64,000 nucleotides of DNA from Stenotrophomonas sp. Ste86 (GCF_024519465.1 NZ_JALJRW010000004.1:62001-126000), one strand, 5' to 3'; shown: positions 8,436 through 17,456, counted from the stretch's first letter. Notes: generated from the sequence alone by a model not told the origin. Made by a program: numbers and translations.

Positions 8436-11400
8436 TCAGAAGCGGAAGCCGACTTCCGCCTTGACCTGGCGCGGCGTACCGACGATATCGCCGGTCTCGT
8501 TGTAGCTGGCCAGCAACTTGCCGTTGGACTTGGTGTAGTTGTAGTTGGAGAAGTTGTCGAAGTTGAAGACGTTGATGATGTCGATACGCGCATACAGCTC
8601 GGTATCGCCCGGCATCTTGAACGTCTTGGTGGCCTGCAGGTCGACCGAACGGTAGCCGAAGATCTTGCCACCGAGCAGGAACTTGCCGTTGCCATTGGGC
8701 ACCGCGGCGCCCGGGGTCGGCAGGTCGAAGCCGGTCGACTGGGTGACCGGGTACCAGTCGTTCACCGCGGTCGGGGTGGCCAGGGTGATCTTGCCGCCGA
8801 AGGTGATGTCCCAGAAGCCGGCATACGAACCGGTGAGCACCAGGCGGTGACGCGGTGCGCCGTTGGAGCGGATGGTCGGGTAGTCCTCGATCAGGCCACG
8901 GTCGAACGCGTACTTCTCATTGATGTCGCGGTTGTGGCGTGCGGTGGTCCAGGTGTAGGCGATGGAGGTGCCCCAGCCGCTTTCCTTGGTGAACGGCTTC
9001 TGTGCCGACAGCAGCACCTGCGTTGCGCGCGTCTTGATGCCCTGCTGGCCGATGATCAGGCTGCCGAAGCCCGGCACGTTGCAGCTCCAGGCCTGGCTCA
9101 GGCCCGGGTCGGTGCCACCGCACAGGCGCGGGTCATCGAAGAACTGGCCGGTCGGGTAGCGGTTGCCCAGGGTGAAGGCGAAGCCGTCGTAGCTCAGCGT
9201 GCGGGAGATGGTGGCATCGGTCAGCCAGTCACCGACCTGGTTGCTCATGCCCAGGCTGAACTGGTCGGAGTACGGCACCTTCAGGTTGTTGTTCAGCAGA
9301 TCCACTTCCAGGCCGGCATTGCTGGTCGAACCGACCAGCGACTGCAGGTTGCCGATACCGTTGAGCAGGTTCGGGTTCCAGTCATAGCAGGCAGCCTGGC
9401 CGTTGAGGCAGCTGCCGGTGGCCGGGTTGCGGAAGTAGACGGTCGGCTGCGGCAGGGCCAGCTTGGTGGTTTCCAGCTGCAGGTTGTCGAACAGGTCGCG
9501 GTCATACGAACGACCGGCACCACCGTGGATCACGTGCTGCTCGTCGGCGTTGATGTCATACGAGAAGCCCAGGCGCGGCTGCCAGGCATCCTTGAACGCC
9601 TTGCGGTTGTGGCCGTTGCTGATGTAGTTGCTGATGTCCAGCCCGCCCAGCGCCAGCGTATCGGCGAAGGTCTGGCCAGCGGCAGCGCGCGGGTCCTGCG
9701 AGTAGATCGCATCGACCACGGCCTGCGGGGTCACGAAGTCCAGGTAGGCCGGGGTCTTTTCGTAGTCCCAGCGCAGGCCGATGTTCAGCTGCAGGTGGTC
9801 GTTGACCTGCCAGTCGTCCTGGATGAACAGGCCGATCTGCTTGGACTTCGAACGCACTTCGCCGGACACGCCCGTTACGCCGTTCACCGGCTTGACGAAC
9901 TGCGCCTTGTACGGGATGTCGGACGGGAAGTCCGGATCACCCAGCGAGTAGGTGAACTGCGGATTGATCTGCGCCGCATCGGAGGCGTACAGGTCGATCT
10001 GCTTGTACTTGGCGCCCATCTTGATGGTGTGGTCACCGGCCCACTGGATGCCATCCAGGGTCAGGTTGTCCTCAATCGCCCAGCCCTTCTGGCCTTTCAC
10101 CTGCGAATCCAGCGCCGAGGCGCCACCGATCTTCACCAGGGTACGGTCTTCGGTGCCATCCGGCGCGGTATAGGTGAAGCCGTTGCCCAGGGTCAGCGGG
10201 GTCGGGTTGTTGAACGAATCTTCATGGGTGAGCATCATTTCGTTGTAGTAACGCTCGCCGCTGTGGTTCCAGCGCAACGCGTAACGACGGTCGGTGTTCA
10301 CCACTTCACGGCCGGCTTCCGGCGCGGTCTGACCACTGAACTGCTGCTGGGTCTCGTCGCGGTCCTGGAAGCTCAGCTCGATGCGATCGTTGTCGGTCGG
10401 CTCGAAGTCGATCTTGGCGAAGATCAGGTCCTGCTCGAACGGCTGGCTGGCCGGGCCGAGGCCGGCGGCGGCGTCTGCCGGCAGCAGGCCGACGCGGTTG
10501 GTGACCGAGCCTTCCGGCGCGATGGTGACCGGCAGGTCGAAGCGCTTGGCTTCATAGGTCACGAAGAAGTGGGCCTTGTCCTGGATGATCGGGCCACCCA
10601 ATGCAAAACCATATTCCTTCTCGGCCGACGCCTCCTTGGTCTGGCCAGCCTGACGCTCGGCCGGGGTCTTGGCGCGCATGTCTTCGTTGGTGTAACGGTA
10701 GAAGGTTTCACCCTTGAACTCGTTGGTACCGGACTTGGTCGCCGCGGTCACGGCCGCGCTGGACACCTGGCCATACTCGGCCTTGTAGTTGCCGCTGATG
10801 ACCTTGTATTCGCCGATGGCCAGCTGCGGGAACGGGTTGCCGGCGCTGCCGGACTGGCCGGCCACGCCGCCGCCCTTGACGTAGCTCTTCTGGCCCACGC
10901 CGTCGATGTAGACGTTGGTGCCGTCGGCATTGGTGGCACCGCCGCGCAGCGAGGTGTTGCCCTTGGCATCACGGGTGAAGATCAAGCCCGGGACCGCGTC
11001 GGCGAATTCCAGGAAGTTGCGCGACACCTGCGGGGTGGTCTGGATCTGCTGCAGGCTCACCGTCTTGCCCACTTCGGAGGTACGCACTTCCTGCAGCAGG
11101 GTCGGTGCAACGACGTTGACCGTGTCCAGGTTGGTGGCGTTGGCGGTGCTGCCGTTGGCCGGCGCGCCGCCGAAGTTCAGGGTCGCGGTCGAGGCCACGG
11201 TCACCGTCACCTTCTGGGTCTGGCCATTGGCCACGACGTCGTAGGTGCCCGGATCCAGGCCCATCAGCGAGTAGCTGCCGTCGGCGCGGGTGGTCGCGCG
11301 ACGCACGGTGCCGCTGGCCAGGTTGGTCGCGGTCACTTCGGTGCCGGCGTCGGCCTGGGCAACCTGACCGCGCAGCGAGGAGGTGGCCGACTGCGCCATC

Positions 11401-11495
11401 AGGCTCGGGGCGGCGCCCAGCATCAGGCAGGTGACCAAGGCGCTCGTCAGCAGGCTGCGAGCCGGCGTGCGATTGCGGTGATTGGAATACGTCAT
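8436..11495 (-). CDS. TonB-dependent outer-membrane receptor (carbohydrate-type)
   Basis: A 1019-residue outer-membrane transporter. The signal peptide (1-34, ending APSLMAQ) is followed by a carboxypeptidase-regulatory-like beta domain (about 38-110: SLRGQVAQADAGTEVTATN, GSYSLMGLDPGTYDVVAN), then the plug (about 150-260: SRNFLEFADAVPGLIF, SLRGGATNADGTNVYIDGVG) and the 22-strand barrel, ending with the C-terminal Phe (VGFRF) needed for barrel assembly. The start ATG has a GGAGA site seven bases upstream. Xanthomonad receptors of this build, next to a LacI regulator and glycosidases, import oligosaccharides through TonB-ExbBD (family knowledge). It follows lacI by 76 bases and may share its promoter. 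Confidence 0.95.
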   Translation of the reverse strand: MTYSNHRNRTPARSLLTSALVTCLMLGAAPSLMAQSATSSLRGQVAQADAGTEVTATNLASGTVRRATTRADGSYSLMGLDPGTYDVVANGQTQKVTVTVASTATLNFGGAPANGSTANATNLDTVNVVAPTLLQEVRTSEVGKTVSLQQIQTTPQVSRNFLEFADAVPGLIFTRDAKGNTSLRGGATNADGTNVYIDGVGQKSYVKGGGVAGQSGSAGNPFPQLAIGEYKVISGNYKAEYGQVSSAAVTAATKSGTNEFKGETFYRYTNEDMRAKTPAERQAGQTKEASAEKEYGFALGGPIIQDKAHFFVTYEAKRFDLPVTIAPEGSVTNRVGLLPADAAAGLGPASQPFEQDLIFAKIDFEPTDNDRIELSFQDRDETQQQFSGQTAPEAGREVVNTDRRYALRWNHSGERYYNEMMLTHEDSFNNPTPLTLGNGFTYTAPDGTEDRTLVKIGGASALDSQVKGQKGWAIEDNLTLDGIQWAGDHTIKMGAKYKQIDLYASDAAQINPQFTYSLGDPDFPSDIPYKAQFVKPVNGVTGVSGEVRSKSKQIGLFIQDDWQVNDHLQLNIGLRWDYEKTPAYLDFVTPQAVVDAIYSQDPRAAAGQTFADTLALGGLDISNYISNGHNRKAFKDAWQPRLGFSYDINADEQHVIHGGAGRSYDRDLFDNLQLETTKLALPQPTVYFRNPATGSCLNGQAACYDWNPNLLNGIGNLQSLVGSTSNAGLEVDLLNNNLKVPYSDQFSLGMSNQVGDWLTDATISRTLSYDGFAFTLGNRYPTGQFFDDPRLCGGTDPGLSQAWSCNVPGFGSLIIGQQGIKTRATQVLLSAQKPFTKESGWGTSIAYTWTTARHNRDINEKYAFDRGLIEDYPTIRSNGAPRHRLVLTGSYAGFWDITFGGKITLATPTAVNDWYPVTQSTGFDLPTPGAAVPNGNGKFLLGGKIFGYRSVDLQATKTFKMPGDTELYARIDIINVFNFDNFSNYNYTKSNGKLLASYNETGDIVGTPRQVKAEVGFRF

Positions 11496-11563
11496 GTAAA
11501 TCTCCGGGTGGTGGTGGCCGTCTTTGCGGCCCCTGTCGTTTTTTTATTACGTGGTTTTAATGC

Positions 11564-11588
11564 GCCACGACCAACGGTCGTGACCTAC
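11564..11588 (-). repeat. SMAG repeat overlapping the lacI stop codon
   Basis: On the minus strand: GTAG head, arm TCACGACC, loop GTT, arm GGTCGTGG. The TAG of the GTAG head is the stop codon of the LacI gene. It could also act as a hairpin between lacI and the receptor gene. Confidence 0.75.
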
Positions 11589-12607
11589 GGCTCGTTTCTG
11601 GGCTTGCTTGAGTCACGCACGATCAGGCTCGGTACAAGCGTCTGCTTGTCGCCGGCCGCTTCCGTGTTGTTGCTGTCCATCAACTGCAACAGACGCGTCA
11701 TCGCCTTATCGCCGAGGTCGGCGATACTCACCTGCATCGTGGTCAACGATGGGTGAACGAAACGCGCCAGCGGAATGTCATCGAAGCCCGCCAGGGCGAC
11801 ATCGGCCGGTACCCGCACGCCTGCCTGCGCGAACGCATACAGACACCCCAGCGCCATCATGTCGTTGGCGGCGAACACCGCATCGGGCAGCGCACCGGCT
11901 GCCAGCAACTCCTGTCCGGCGCGATGGCCGGAGGCTTCGTCAAAGTCACCGGGCAACTCGATGCCTGCCGCATCCGCGCCGAAGGCGGACAACGCATCGC
12001 GGAAACCGCGCAGGCGTTCGCGGGCATCGAAGTTGAGATCCGGACCAGAAATGAACGCGATGCGGCGGTGGCCGACATCGAGCAGATGGCGGGTCATCGC
12101 CATCGCGCCGGCATGGTCATCGATGCTCAGCACCGGATGATCCTGCTCGGGCAGATAGGTGTTGATCAGCACCGTCGGCAGCGACTGCGGCAGGTTGTCG
12201 GTCAGGAACCCGGGGCTTTCCGCGTACGGGGACAGCACCAGCAAGCCGTCGACCCGGCCACGCATCGCGCGCAGCGCCGCACCCTGCTGCTCCTGGTCGC
12301 CGTGGTAGCTGGACACCAGCAGGTGCTGGCGACGCTCACGGGCGACCCCGTCGATGCCACGCATCAACTCGGAGAAGAACTCGCCGTACAGGTCCGGCAG
12401 GACCACGCCAATGGTGTTGGTGCGCCGGCTGCTCAGGCTGCGGGCCGCCGCATGCGGGGTATAGCGCAGACGCGCAGCCACCTCCAGCACCAGCTTGCGC
12501 ACCGGTTCGGCGACATTTTCGTGTCCATTGAGCGCACGCGAGACCGTGGCCACGGAGACCCGGGCTTCGCGGGCTACATCTTTGATTGTGATGGCTGCCT
12601 TGTTCAC
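11585..12607 (-). CDS. LacI-family transcriptional regulator of the carbohydrate locus
   Basis: A 340-residue repressor. The chosen start is the GTG at 12607 (VNKAAITIKDVA), seven to eight bases after GGAGGGCGG; a second GTG at 12622 has no such site. The helix-turn-helix is at residues 6-27 (TIKDVAREARVSVATVSRAL), followed by the hinge helix with AARSLSS. The periplasmic-binding-protein-like sensor domain fills the rest (TIGVVLPDLYGEFFSELMRGI, VDGLLVLSPY, FISGPDLNFDARERLRGF, AVFAANDMMALGCL, GFDDIPLARFVHPSLTTM). It likely releases DNA when a sugar derived from the imported glucan binds. A matching operator lies 45 bases upstream, implying autoregulation. The stop codon belongs to a SMAG repeat. 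Confidence 0.93.
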   Translation of the reverse strand: MNKAAITIKDVAREARVSVATVSRALNGHENVAEPVRKLVLEVAARLRYTPHAAARSLSSRRTNTIGVVLPDLYGEFFSELMRGIDGVARERRQHLLVSSYHGDQEQQGAALRAMRGRVDGLLVLSPYAESPGFLTDNLPQSLPTVLINTYLPEQDHPVLSIDDHAGAMAMTRHLLDVGHRRIAFISGPDLNFDARERLRGFRDALSAFGADAAGIELPGDFDEASGHRAGQELLAAGALPDAVFAANDMMALGCLYAFAQAGVRVPADVALAGFDDIPLARFVHPSLTTMQVSIADLGDKAMTRLLQLMDSNNTEAAGDKQTLVPSLIVRDSSKPRNEP

Positions 12608-12651
12608 TTCGCCGCCCTCCACGGCTTAGAGATCTGGGGCTTGGCGCGGAA

Positions 12652-12665
12652 TGTAAGCGTTTTCA
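12652..12665. promoter_or_regulatory. Predicted LacI-family operator upstream of lacI
   Basis: TGTAAGCGTTTTCA fits TGWAANCGNTNWCA at every fixed position and lies 45 bases before the LacI start. It is the partner of the site at 8238-8251 and is expected to control lacI and, by read-through, the TonB receptor. Confidence 0.65.
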
Positions 12666-12720
12666 ATCCTGAATGTAAACACTACGTTAGGCCAATGTCG
12701 TACGGCGGTAACGCAAACCT

Positions 12721-12757
12721 GTCCTTGGCGGTCCCTCAGGGGACTCGCCAGGACAAG
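12721..12757 (-). terminator. Stem-loop downstream of bolA, probable terminator
   Basis: Near-perfect 15-base arms (GTCCT-TGGCG-GTCCC and its complement with one bulge each side) around TCAG, placed just after the bolA stop. There is no long T tract, so terminator function is likely but not certain. Confidence 0.45.
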
Positions 12758-12771
12758 GCAGGACAAGGGTT

Positions 12772-13041
12772 TCAGCGGTTTTTGGCCGGGGCCTCGGCAC
12801 GGATGGACAGCGCATGGATATCGGTGTCCATCATGCTGCCCAAAGCGGCATAGACGGCCCGGTGGCGCGCAAGTGGCAGCGTGCCCTCGAAGGCGGCGCT
12901 GACCACATGCACGTTGAAATGGCCGCGACCGTCGCGCGCGCCCTCATGCCCGGCATGGCGGTGGCTGTCGTCCTCCACTTCCAGCAGCTCCGGGTCCAGC
13001 GCCTGCTGCAGGGCCGCGCGGATGCGCTCGACCCGGTTCAC
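12772..13041 (-). CDS. bolA: BolA family protein
   Basis: An 89-residue BolA protein. The GTG start at 13041 overlaps the stop of the upstream YciI gene (GTGA). The fold blocks are [45 protein letters not shown] and [18 protein letters not shown]; the conserved His in the second block and the SHRHAGHEG loop are those used with monothiol glutaredoxins to hold a [2Fe-2S] cluster. It probably acts in iron-sulfur trafficking or stress response. The extra N-terminal frame to 13212 is antisense shadow of the YciI gene. Confidence 0.9.
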   Translation of the reverse strand: MNRVERIRAALQQALDPELLEVEDDSHRHAGHEGARDGRGHFNVHVVSAAFEGTLPLARHRAVYAALGSMMDTDIHALSIRAEAPAKNR

Positions 13042-13343
13042 GGCAGCACCTTGCGGAACGGGCGCACCTGCACGCGGGTGTAGACCCCGGCGGCCACGTA
13101 CGGATCGGCATCGGCCCAGGCCCGGGCCAGCGCGAGCGAGCCGAATTCGGCGATCACCACGCTGCCGCTGAAGCCGGCCGGGCCCGGGTCCTCGCTGTCG
13201 ATGGCCGGGCACGGCCCGGCCAGCAGCAGGCGGCCCTCATCACGCAGGGCGGTCAAACGGGCCAGATGCGCCTCGCGCACCGACATGCGGGCGGCCAGCA
13301 CATCGGCGCCGTCATAGCCTTCAATCACATACCACACAGGCAA
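13038..13343 (-). CDS. YciI family protein
   Basis: A 101-residue ferredoxin-like-fold protein: [20 protein letters not shown], then [52 protein letters not shown] and [11 protein letters not shown]. The His and Asp-Pro-Tyr positions are the usual YciI signature. The biochemical role of the family is poorly defined. It is co-transcribed and translationally coupled with bolA, an arrangement that also places it near envelope/cell-division genes in other proteobacteria. The promoter must lie in the 339-base spacer to scpA. Confidence 0.9.
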   Translation of the reverse strand: MPVWYVIEGYDGADVLAARMSVREAHLARLTALRDEGRLLLAGPCPAIDSEDPGPAGFSGSVVIAEFGSLALARAWADADPYVAAGVYTRVQVRPFRKVLP

Positions 13344-13682
13344 CTCCAGGGTTCAGCTAAACGAACCCGGCGATTCTAGCCCGCCTCGCTGGACACTGCG
13401 GGCCTGAACCCGTACTCTTGGGTCCATTGCACGTGGCTGGACGCAGCAGCCCCGTCGGCACAAGGCTTCACTGCCACCCGACGACCGACCCGCTGCCCCA
13501 CACCAGCACACGTAGACGACCTCCTTGTAGTTCTGTCGCTGCCCATCGCGGCGCGCCTTTGTGTTCGAAGTGTGGAACCGCGCCGACCCAGGCGTGTCAT
13601 GGCCAGCCATCGTACCGCCCGGAATGCTCCGGCTGCGGGCACGGCGCGGCGACCGGTCCGTTGCAATACAGACGTCAACTTG
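13344..13682. other. Divergent spacer between yciI-bolA and scpA
   Basis: A 339-base region that must hold the promoters of both transcripts. The scpA frame stays open upstream to a GTG at 13572, but that extension is Arg-rich and unlike ScpA N-termini, so I treat it as non-coding. No repeat, RNA gene or clear promoter hexamer pair stands out. Confidence 0.5.
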
Positions 13683-14588
13683 ATGACCTCCGAACTCGCG
13701 CTCGACGCGAACCCGCAAACCCGGCCGACCGCCCCACAGCAGCAGGAAATGCCGCTGGCTGTAGTGCATGGTCAACCGGTCCTGCAGATTCCGCAGGACC
13801 TGTACATCCCGCCGGATGCGCTGGAAGTCATCCTGGATGCGTTCGAAGGTCCGCTGGACCTGCTGCTGTACCTGATCCGCCGGCAGAACCTGGACATCCT
13901 GGACATCCCGGTGGCCGAGATCACCCGGCAGTACGTCGAGTACATCAACGTCATGCAGGAGCTGCGCTTCGAACTGGCGGCCGAGTACCTGGTGATGGCG
14001 GCGATCCTGGCCGAAGTGAAGTCGCGGATGCTGCTGCCGCGGCCGCCCAGCATCGAGGGCGAGGAAGCCGATCCGCGCGCCGAGCTGGTGCGGCGGCTGC
14101 AGGAGTACGAACGTTTCAAGCAGGCAGCCGAGGACATCGACAGCCTGCCCCGCCAGGACCGCGACACCAGCCTGGCCCATGCCTTCGTCCCCGACCGGGC
14201 TGCGGTGAAGCTGCCGCCGCCGGTGGACCTGAAGGAAATGCTGGTGGCGTTGTACGACGTGCTCAAGCGCGCCGAGCTGTTCACCGGCCACGCGATCAAG
14301 CGCGAGGCCCTGAGTGTCCGCCAGCGCATGGGCGATGTGCTGGGCCGGCTGGAAGATGGCCGGTTCTACCGTTTTGAATCGCTGTTCACCGCCGAAGAAG
14401 GCAAGCTGGGGGTGCTGGTCACCTTCCTGGCCCTGCTCGAACTGGCCAAGGAACAGCTGCTGGACATCGTCCAGGAAGCACCGCTGGCGCCGATCTACGT
14501 CAAATCCCTGGCCGCCGGCAACACCAACGAACCGCTGCAGTTCAACAGCGAGTTCGACGACGCCGACGCCGCCAACGCATCCGACTGA
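13683..14588 (+). CDS. scpA: Segregation and condensation protein A (kleisin ScpA)
   Basis: A 301-residue kleisin of the SMC-ScpAB condensin. The core begins at LEVILDAFEGPLDLLLYLIRRQNLDILDIPV, the classic ScpA N-domain that binds the SMC neck, continues with EYLVMAAILAEVKSRMLLP, and ends with the winged-helix C-domain (about 190-285, KLGVLVTFLALLELAKEQLL). The ATG at 13683 is chosen because residues before it are not conserved-looking; no strong ribosome site precedes it. scpB follows after 15 bases. Product role: chromosome compaction and segregation. Confidence 0.93.
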   Translation: MTSELALDANPQTRPTAPQQQEMPLAVVHGQPVLQIPQDLYIPPDALEVILDAFEGPLDLLLYLIRRQNLDILDIPVAEITRQYVEYINVMQELRFELAAEYLVMAAILAEVKSRMLLPRPPSIEGEEADPRAELVRRLQEYERFKQAAEDIDSLPRQDRDTSLAHAFVPDRAAVKLPPPVDLKEMLVALYDVLKRAELFTGHAIKREALSVRQRMGDVLGRLEDGRFYRFESLFTAEEGKLGVLVTFLALLELAKEQLLDIVQEAPLAPIYVKSLAAGNTNEPLQFNSEFDDADAANASD

Positions 14589-14603
14589 GCACCCGACCCA
14601 CGC

Positions 14604-15548
14604 ATGGATCAACCGCTGATCAACCGTATCGTCGAAGGCGCGCTGCTGGCGTCCAGCCAGCCGCTGACCCTGGCGCAGCTGCAGGGCCTGTTCCCCGAAG
14701 AGGAACCGGCACCGCCGGGCAGCATCGAACGCGCGCTGGAACTGCTGCGCGAGGCCTGCGCCGATCGCGGCGTGGAGCTGGTCGAGGTGGCCTCCGGCTT
14801 CCGCTTCCAGGTCACCAACGAGGTCCACGGCTACATCAGCCGGTTGTGGACCGAGCGCAAGACCCGCTACACCCGTGCCACCCTGGAAACGCTGGCGCTG
14901 ATCGCCTATCGCCAGCCGATCACCCGCGGCGAGATCGAGCAGGTGCGCGGTGTGGCGGTGAGCAGCAACATCATCCAGGCCCTGGAAGAGCGCGAATGGA
15001 TCCGCGTGATCGGCCACCGCGACGTGCCCGGCAAGCCGGCGCTGTTCGGCACCACCAAAGGCTTCCTGGATTACTTCGGGCTCAAGCGCCTGGACGAGCT
15101 GCCGCCGCTGTCCGAGCTGCGCGACCTGGGCGAACTGGAACCGCAGCTGCCGCTGGACAACGACGGCCAGCCCGCCGGTCGCCTGGCCGCCGGCGCAGCC
15201 ACCCCGGAGGGCACGCTGGACGCCGACGCGGCCAATGACGACACCGGCCTGCCACTGGCAGGTGAAGAAGAATCGCAGGACAATTCACCCGTCGGCGCGC
15301 AGATCCCCGCCCCCGACGTTGCTGCAGAAACAGATACCGAATTCAACGCGCCGTTGTCGCCCCGCGACGACGACGCTGGAATGACCGCCCCTGATGGCGA
15401 ACCCGATACCGCGCCGGGAGAGCGCGCGGCGCCCCAGAACGAAACCGAAAACAACGCCGTCGCGAAGACGACCGTGGCTGTTGACGAAGCCGATCCCGAA
15501 CCAGAGGCCGACGCACCCGTCGCCGGCCGGAGCCAAGTAAATGAGTGA
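14604..15548 (+). CDS. scpB: Segregation and condensation protein B (ScpB) with long acidic tail
   Basis: A 314-residue protein; the family is usually about 180-220 residues. The first 185 residues hold the two winged-helix domains (INRIVEGALLASSQPLTLAQL, GVELVEVASGFRFQVTNEV, ATLETLALIAYRQPITRGEIEQVRG, SSNIIQALEEREWIRVIG, FGTTKGFLDYFGLKRLDELP). The remaining 130 residues are low-complexity, rich in Asp, Glu, Ala and Pro, with no recognisable fold. ScpB dimers bind ScpA in the SMC complex. The stop lies eight bases inside rluB, so translation is coupled. Confidence 0.93.
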   Translation: MDQPLINRIVEGALLASSQPLTLAQLQGLFPEEEPAPPGSIERALELLREACADRGVELVEVASGFRFQVTNEVHGYISRLWTERKTRYTRATLETLALIAYRQPITRGEIEQVRGVAVSSNIIQALEEREWIRVIGHRDVPGKPALFGTTKGFLDYFGLKRLDELPPLSELRDLGELEPQLPLDNDGQPAGRLAAGAATPEGTLDADAANDDTGLPLAGEEESQDNSPVGAQIPAPDVAAETDTEFNAPLSPRDDDAGMTAPDGEPDTAPGERAAPQNETENNAVAKTTVAVDEADPEPEADAPVAGRSQVNE

Positions 15549-17385
15549 CACCCCCCGCAAGCCGTCTTTGAACAAGCTTTCGCTCAAGCGCGAAACCGCC
15601 ACCGACCAGCCCAAGCTGGAAGAACGCCTGCACAAGGTGCTGGCCCAGGCCGGCCTCGGTTCGCGCCGCGCGCTGGAACAGCGCATCGCCGATGGCCTGG
15701 TCAAGGTCAACGGTGAAGTTGCGCAGACCGGCCAGTCGATCAAGAGCGGCGACAAGGTCGAGCTGGACGGCCGTGGCTTCGTGGCCACCGCGCTGACCGA
15801 AACCTCGCGCGTGCTGGCCTACAACAAGCCCGAAGGCGAAGTGACCACCCGCGAAGACCCCGAAGGTCGCCCGACCGTGTTCGAAGCGCTGCCTGCCCTC
15901 AAGGGCGCGCGCTGGATCGCGATCGGCCGCCTGGACATCAACACCACCGGCCTGCTGTTGGCAACCACCGACGGTGAGCTGGCCAACGCGATGATGCACC
16001 CCTCCTACGAGGTCGAGCGCGAGTACGTCGTACGCGTGCGTGCACCGGAAGGCGAAGAGAAGGTGCCGGACAACATCGTCGACCGCCTCGCCCGTGGCGT
16101 GGCCCTGGAAGACGGCCCGGCCAAGTTCGACGAGATCGAACGCATCGGCGGCACCGATTCACACGACTGGTTCCGCGTGGTCGTCAAGGAAGGCCGCAAC
16201 CGCGAAGTGCGCCGCCTGTGGGAATCGCAGGGCTGCCAGGTCAGCCGCCTCAAGCGCACCCGCTACGGCAAGGTCAGCCTGCCGCGCGAACTGCTGCGCG
16301 GCCAGTCGGTCGAACTGCCGGCCAAGCAGGTCGAGGCGCTGCGCGCCGAACTGAAGCTGGAAGAAGGCGCGCCGTCGGCGCTGACCCTGCAGCCGGTGAT
16401 CGGCCAGCGTCGCGCGGCCAAGACCACCGTGCGCGTGTCGCGCGATGGTGCCCGCAGCAATGCCTACGTCAACGGCCACAACTCGGCCGATGAAGGCCGC
16501 GAACTGCGTCGTTTCGACAACGTGCGCGAAGAGCGCGGCCGTGGTCGCGGTGGCAAGGGCGGCGGCTTCAAGGGTGGCCTGACGGTCAGCGGCGAAGCGG
16601 CGGCCAAGCAGTCGCAGCGTCCGTTCAAGGCGCGCCCGGACAAGGGCAACCGGGCACTTCCCGAAGGCAATCCGGCCGCGTTCCGCAGCTGGTATGTGCC
16701 CGACGGCGTGAGCACCGGTCCGAGCGGTCACCGCAATGCCGGCCCGGGCGCAGCCCGCGGTCCCGGCGCACGTGGTCCGGGTGCCGGCGCGGGTGCCGGC
16801 GGCCAGGGTCGCCCGTACGGCAAGCCGAAGGGTCCCGGCGGCGCAGGCGGCCCGGGGCGCGGCAGCTATGGCGGCGGCGCTGAAGGCCGTGGTGGCTACG
16901 GCGGCGGCGGTGGCGGTGGTTACGGCGGCGAGAATCGCGGCGGCGAAAGCCGTGGCGGCTACGGCGGCCAGGGTCGTCCGGCCGGCGCAGGCGCCGGTGG
17001 CAACCGGGGTGGCCAGGGCGGCCAGGGTCCGTCGCGTCACCCCTACGGGCATCCGGGCAATGCCCCGAGCTTCCCGTCCGACCACGCCAATCCGGGCGTC
17101 AGCCCCTACGGCAGCGCGCGTCCGGCCGGTAATCGCGGTCCCGGTGGCCCGGGTGGTCCCGGTGGCAACCGCGGTCCGGGGGGTCCGGGCAGCCGGGGCC
17201 CGGGTGGCGCCAGTGCACGCGGCCCCGGTGGTCCGGGTGGCAATCGTGGGCCGGGCGGTCCGGGCGGCAACCGTGGGCCGGGCGGTCCCGGTGGTCGCGG
17301 TCCCGGCGGCCCGGGCGGTCGTCCCGGCGGCAGCCGGGGTCCGGGCGGCGGCGGTCACCGTGGCGGCGGCCCGCGCGGCGGCTGA
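15541..17385 (+). CDS. rluB: 23S rRNA pseudouridine synthase RluB with glycine-rich tail
   Basis: A 614-residue protein, about twice the length of Escherichia coli RluB. Residues 1-280 hold an S4 RNA-binding domain (EERLHKVLAQAGLGSRRALE) and the RsuA/RluB catalytic domain with GRLDINTTGLLL (catalytic Asp132), EREYVVRV and GRNREVRRLWES. It should make pseudouridine in helix 90 region of 23S rRNA (position 2605 in E. coli). Residues about 300-614 are a disordered, positively charged RGG/GPGG region, with GNRGPGG and GGYGGG units, like eukaryotic RNA-binding tails. It overlaps scpB by eight bases. Confidence 0.93.
   Translation: MSDTPRKPSLNKLSLKRETATDQPKLEERLHKVLAQAGLGSRRALEQRIADGLVKVNGEVAQTGQSIKSGDKVELDGRGFVATALTETSRVLAYNKPEGEVTTREDPEGRPTVFEALPALKGARWIAIGRLDINTTGLLLATTDGELANAMMHPSYEVEREYVVRVRAPEGEEKVPDNIVDRLARGVALEDGPAKFDEIERIGGTDSHDWFRVVVKEGRNREVRRLWESQGCQVSRLKRTRYGKVSLPRELLRGQSVELPAKQVEALRAELKLEEGAPSALTLQPVIGQRRAAKTTVRVSRDGARSNAYVNGHNSADEGRELRRFDNVREERGRGRGGKGGGFKGGLTVSGEAAAKQSQRPFKARPDKGNRALPEGNPAAFRSWYVPDGVSTGPSGHRNAGPGAARGPGARGPGAGAGAGGQGRPYGKPKGPGGAGGPGRGSYGGGAEGRGGYGGGGGGGYGGENRGGESRGGYGGQGRPAGAGAGGNRGGQGGQGPSRHPYGHPGNAPSFPSDHANPGVSPYGSARPAGNRGPGGPGGPGGNRGPGGPGSRGPGGASARGPGGPGGNRGPGGPGGNRGPGGPGGRGPGGPGGRPGGSRGPGGGGHRGGGPRGG
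16690..17370 (+). repeat. Coding Gly/Arg/Pro repeat region in rluB
   Basis: The 3' third of rluB is built from short degenerate repeats encoding GPGG, GNRGPGG and GYGGG units. It is a slippage-prone, nearly all-G/C tract; tail length may differ between strains. Confidence 0.7.
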
Positions 17386-17404
17386 TCACTGATACGCTGA
17401 GATC

Positions 17405-17434
17405 AAAAAACCCCGGCTTCGGCCGGGGTTTTTT
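17405..17434. terminator. Bidirectional intrinsic terminator
   Basis: Six A, the perfect stem CCCCGGC/GCCGGGG with a TTCG tetraloop, then six T. It ends the scpA-scpB-rluB transcript and, read the other way, the convergent gene at 17487-17921. Confidence 0.95.
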
Positions 17435-17456
17435 ATGGGGCTACGCCGCCGAAACC

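Noticed and set aside
11496..11563. LacI operator directly before the TonB receptor gene
   Set aside because: No sequence fitting TGWAANCGNTNWCA on either strand in the gap.
8328..11756. 1142-codon plus-strand open frame
   Set aside because: Antisense of the TonB receptor; no family features, no ribosome site, and the receptor frame is unambiguous.
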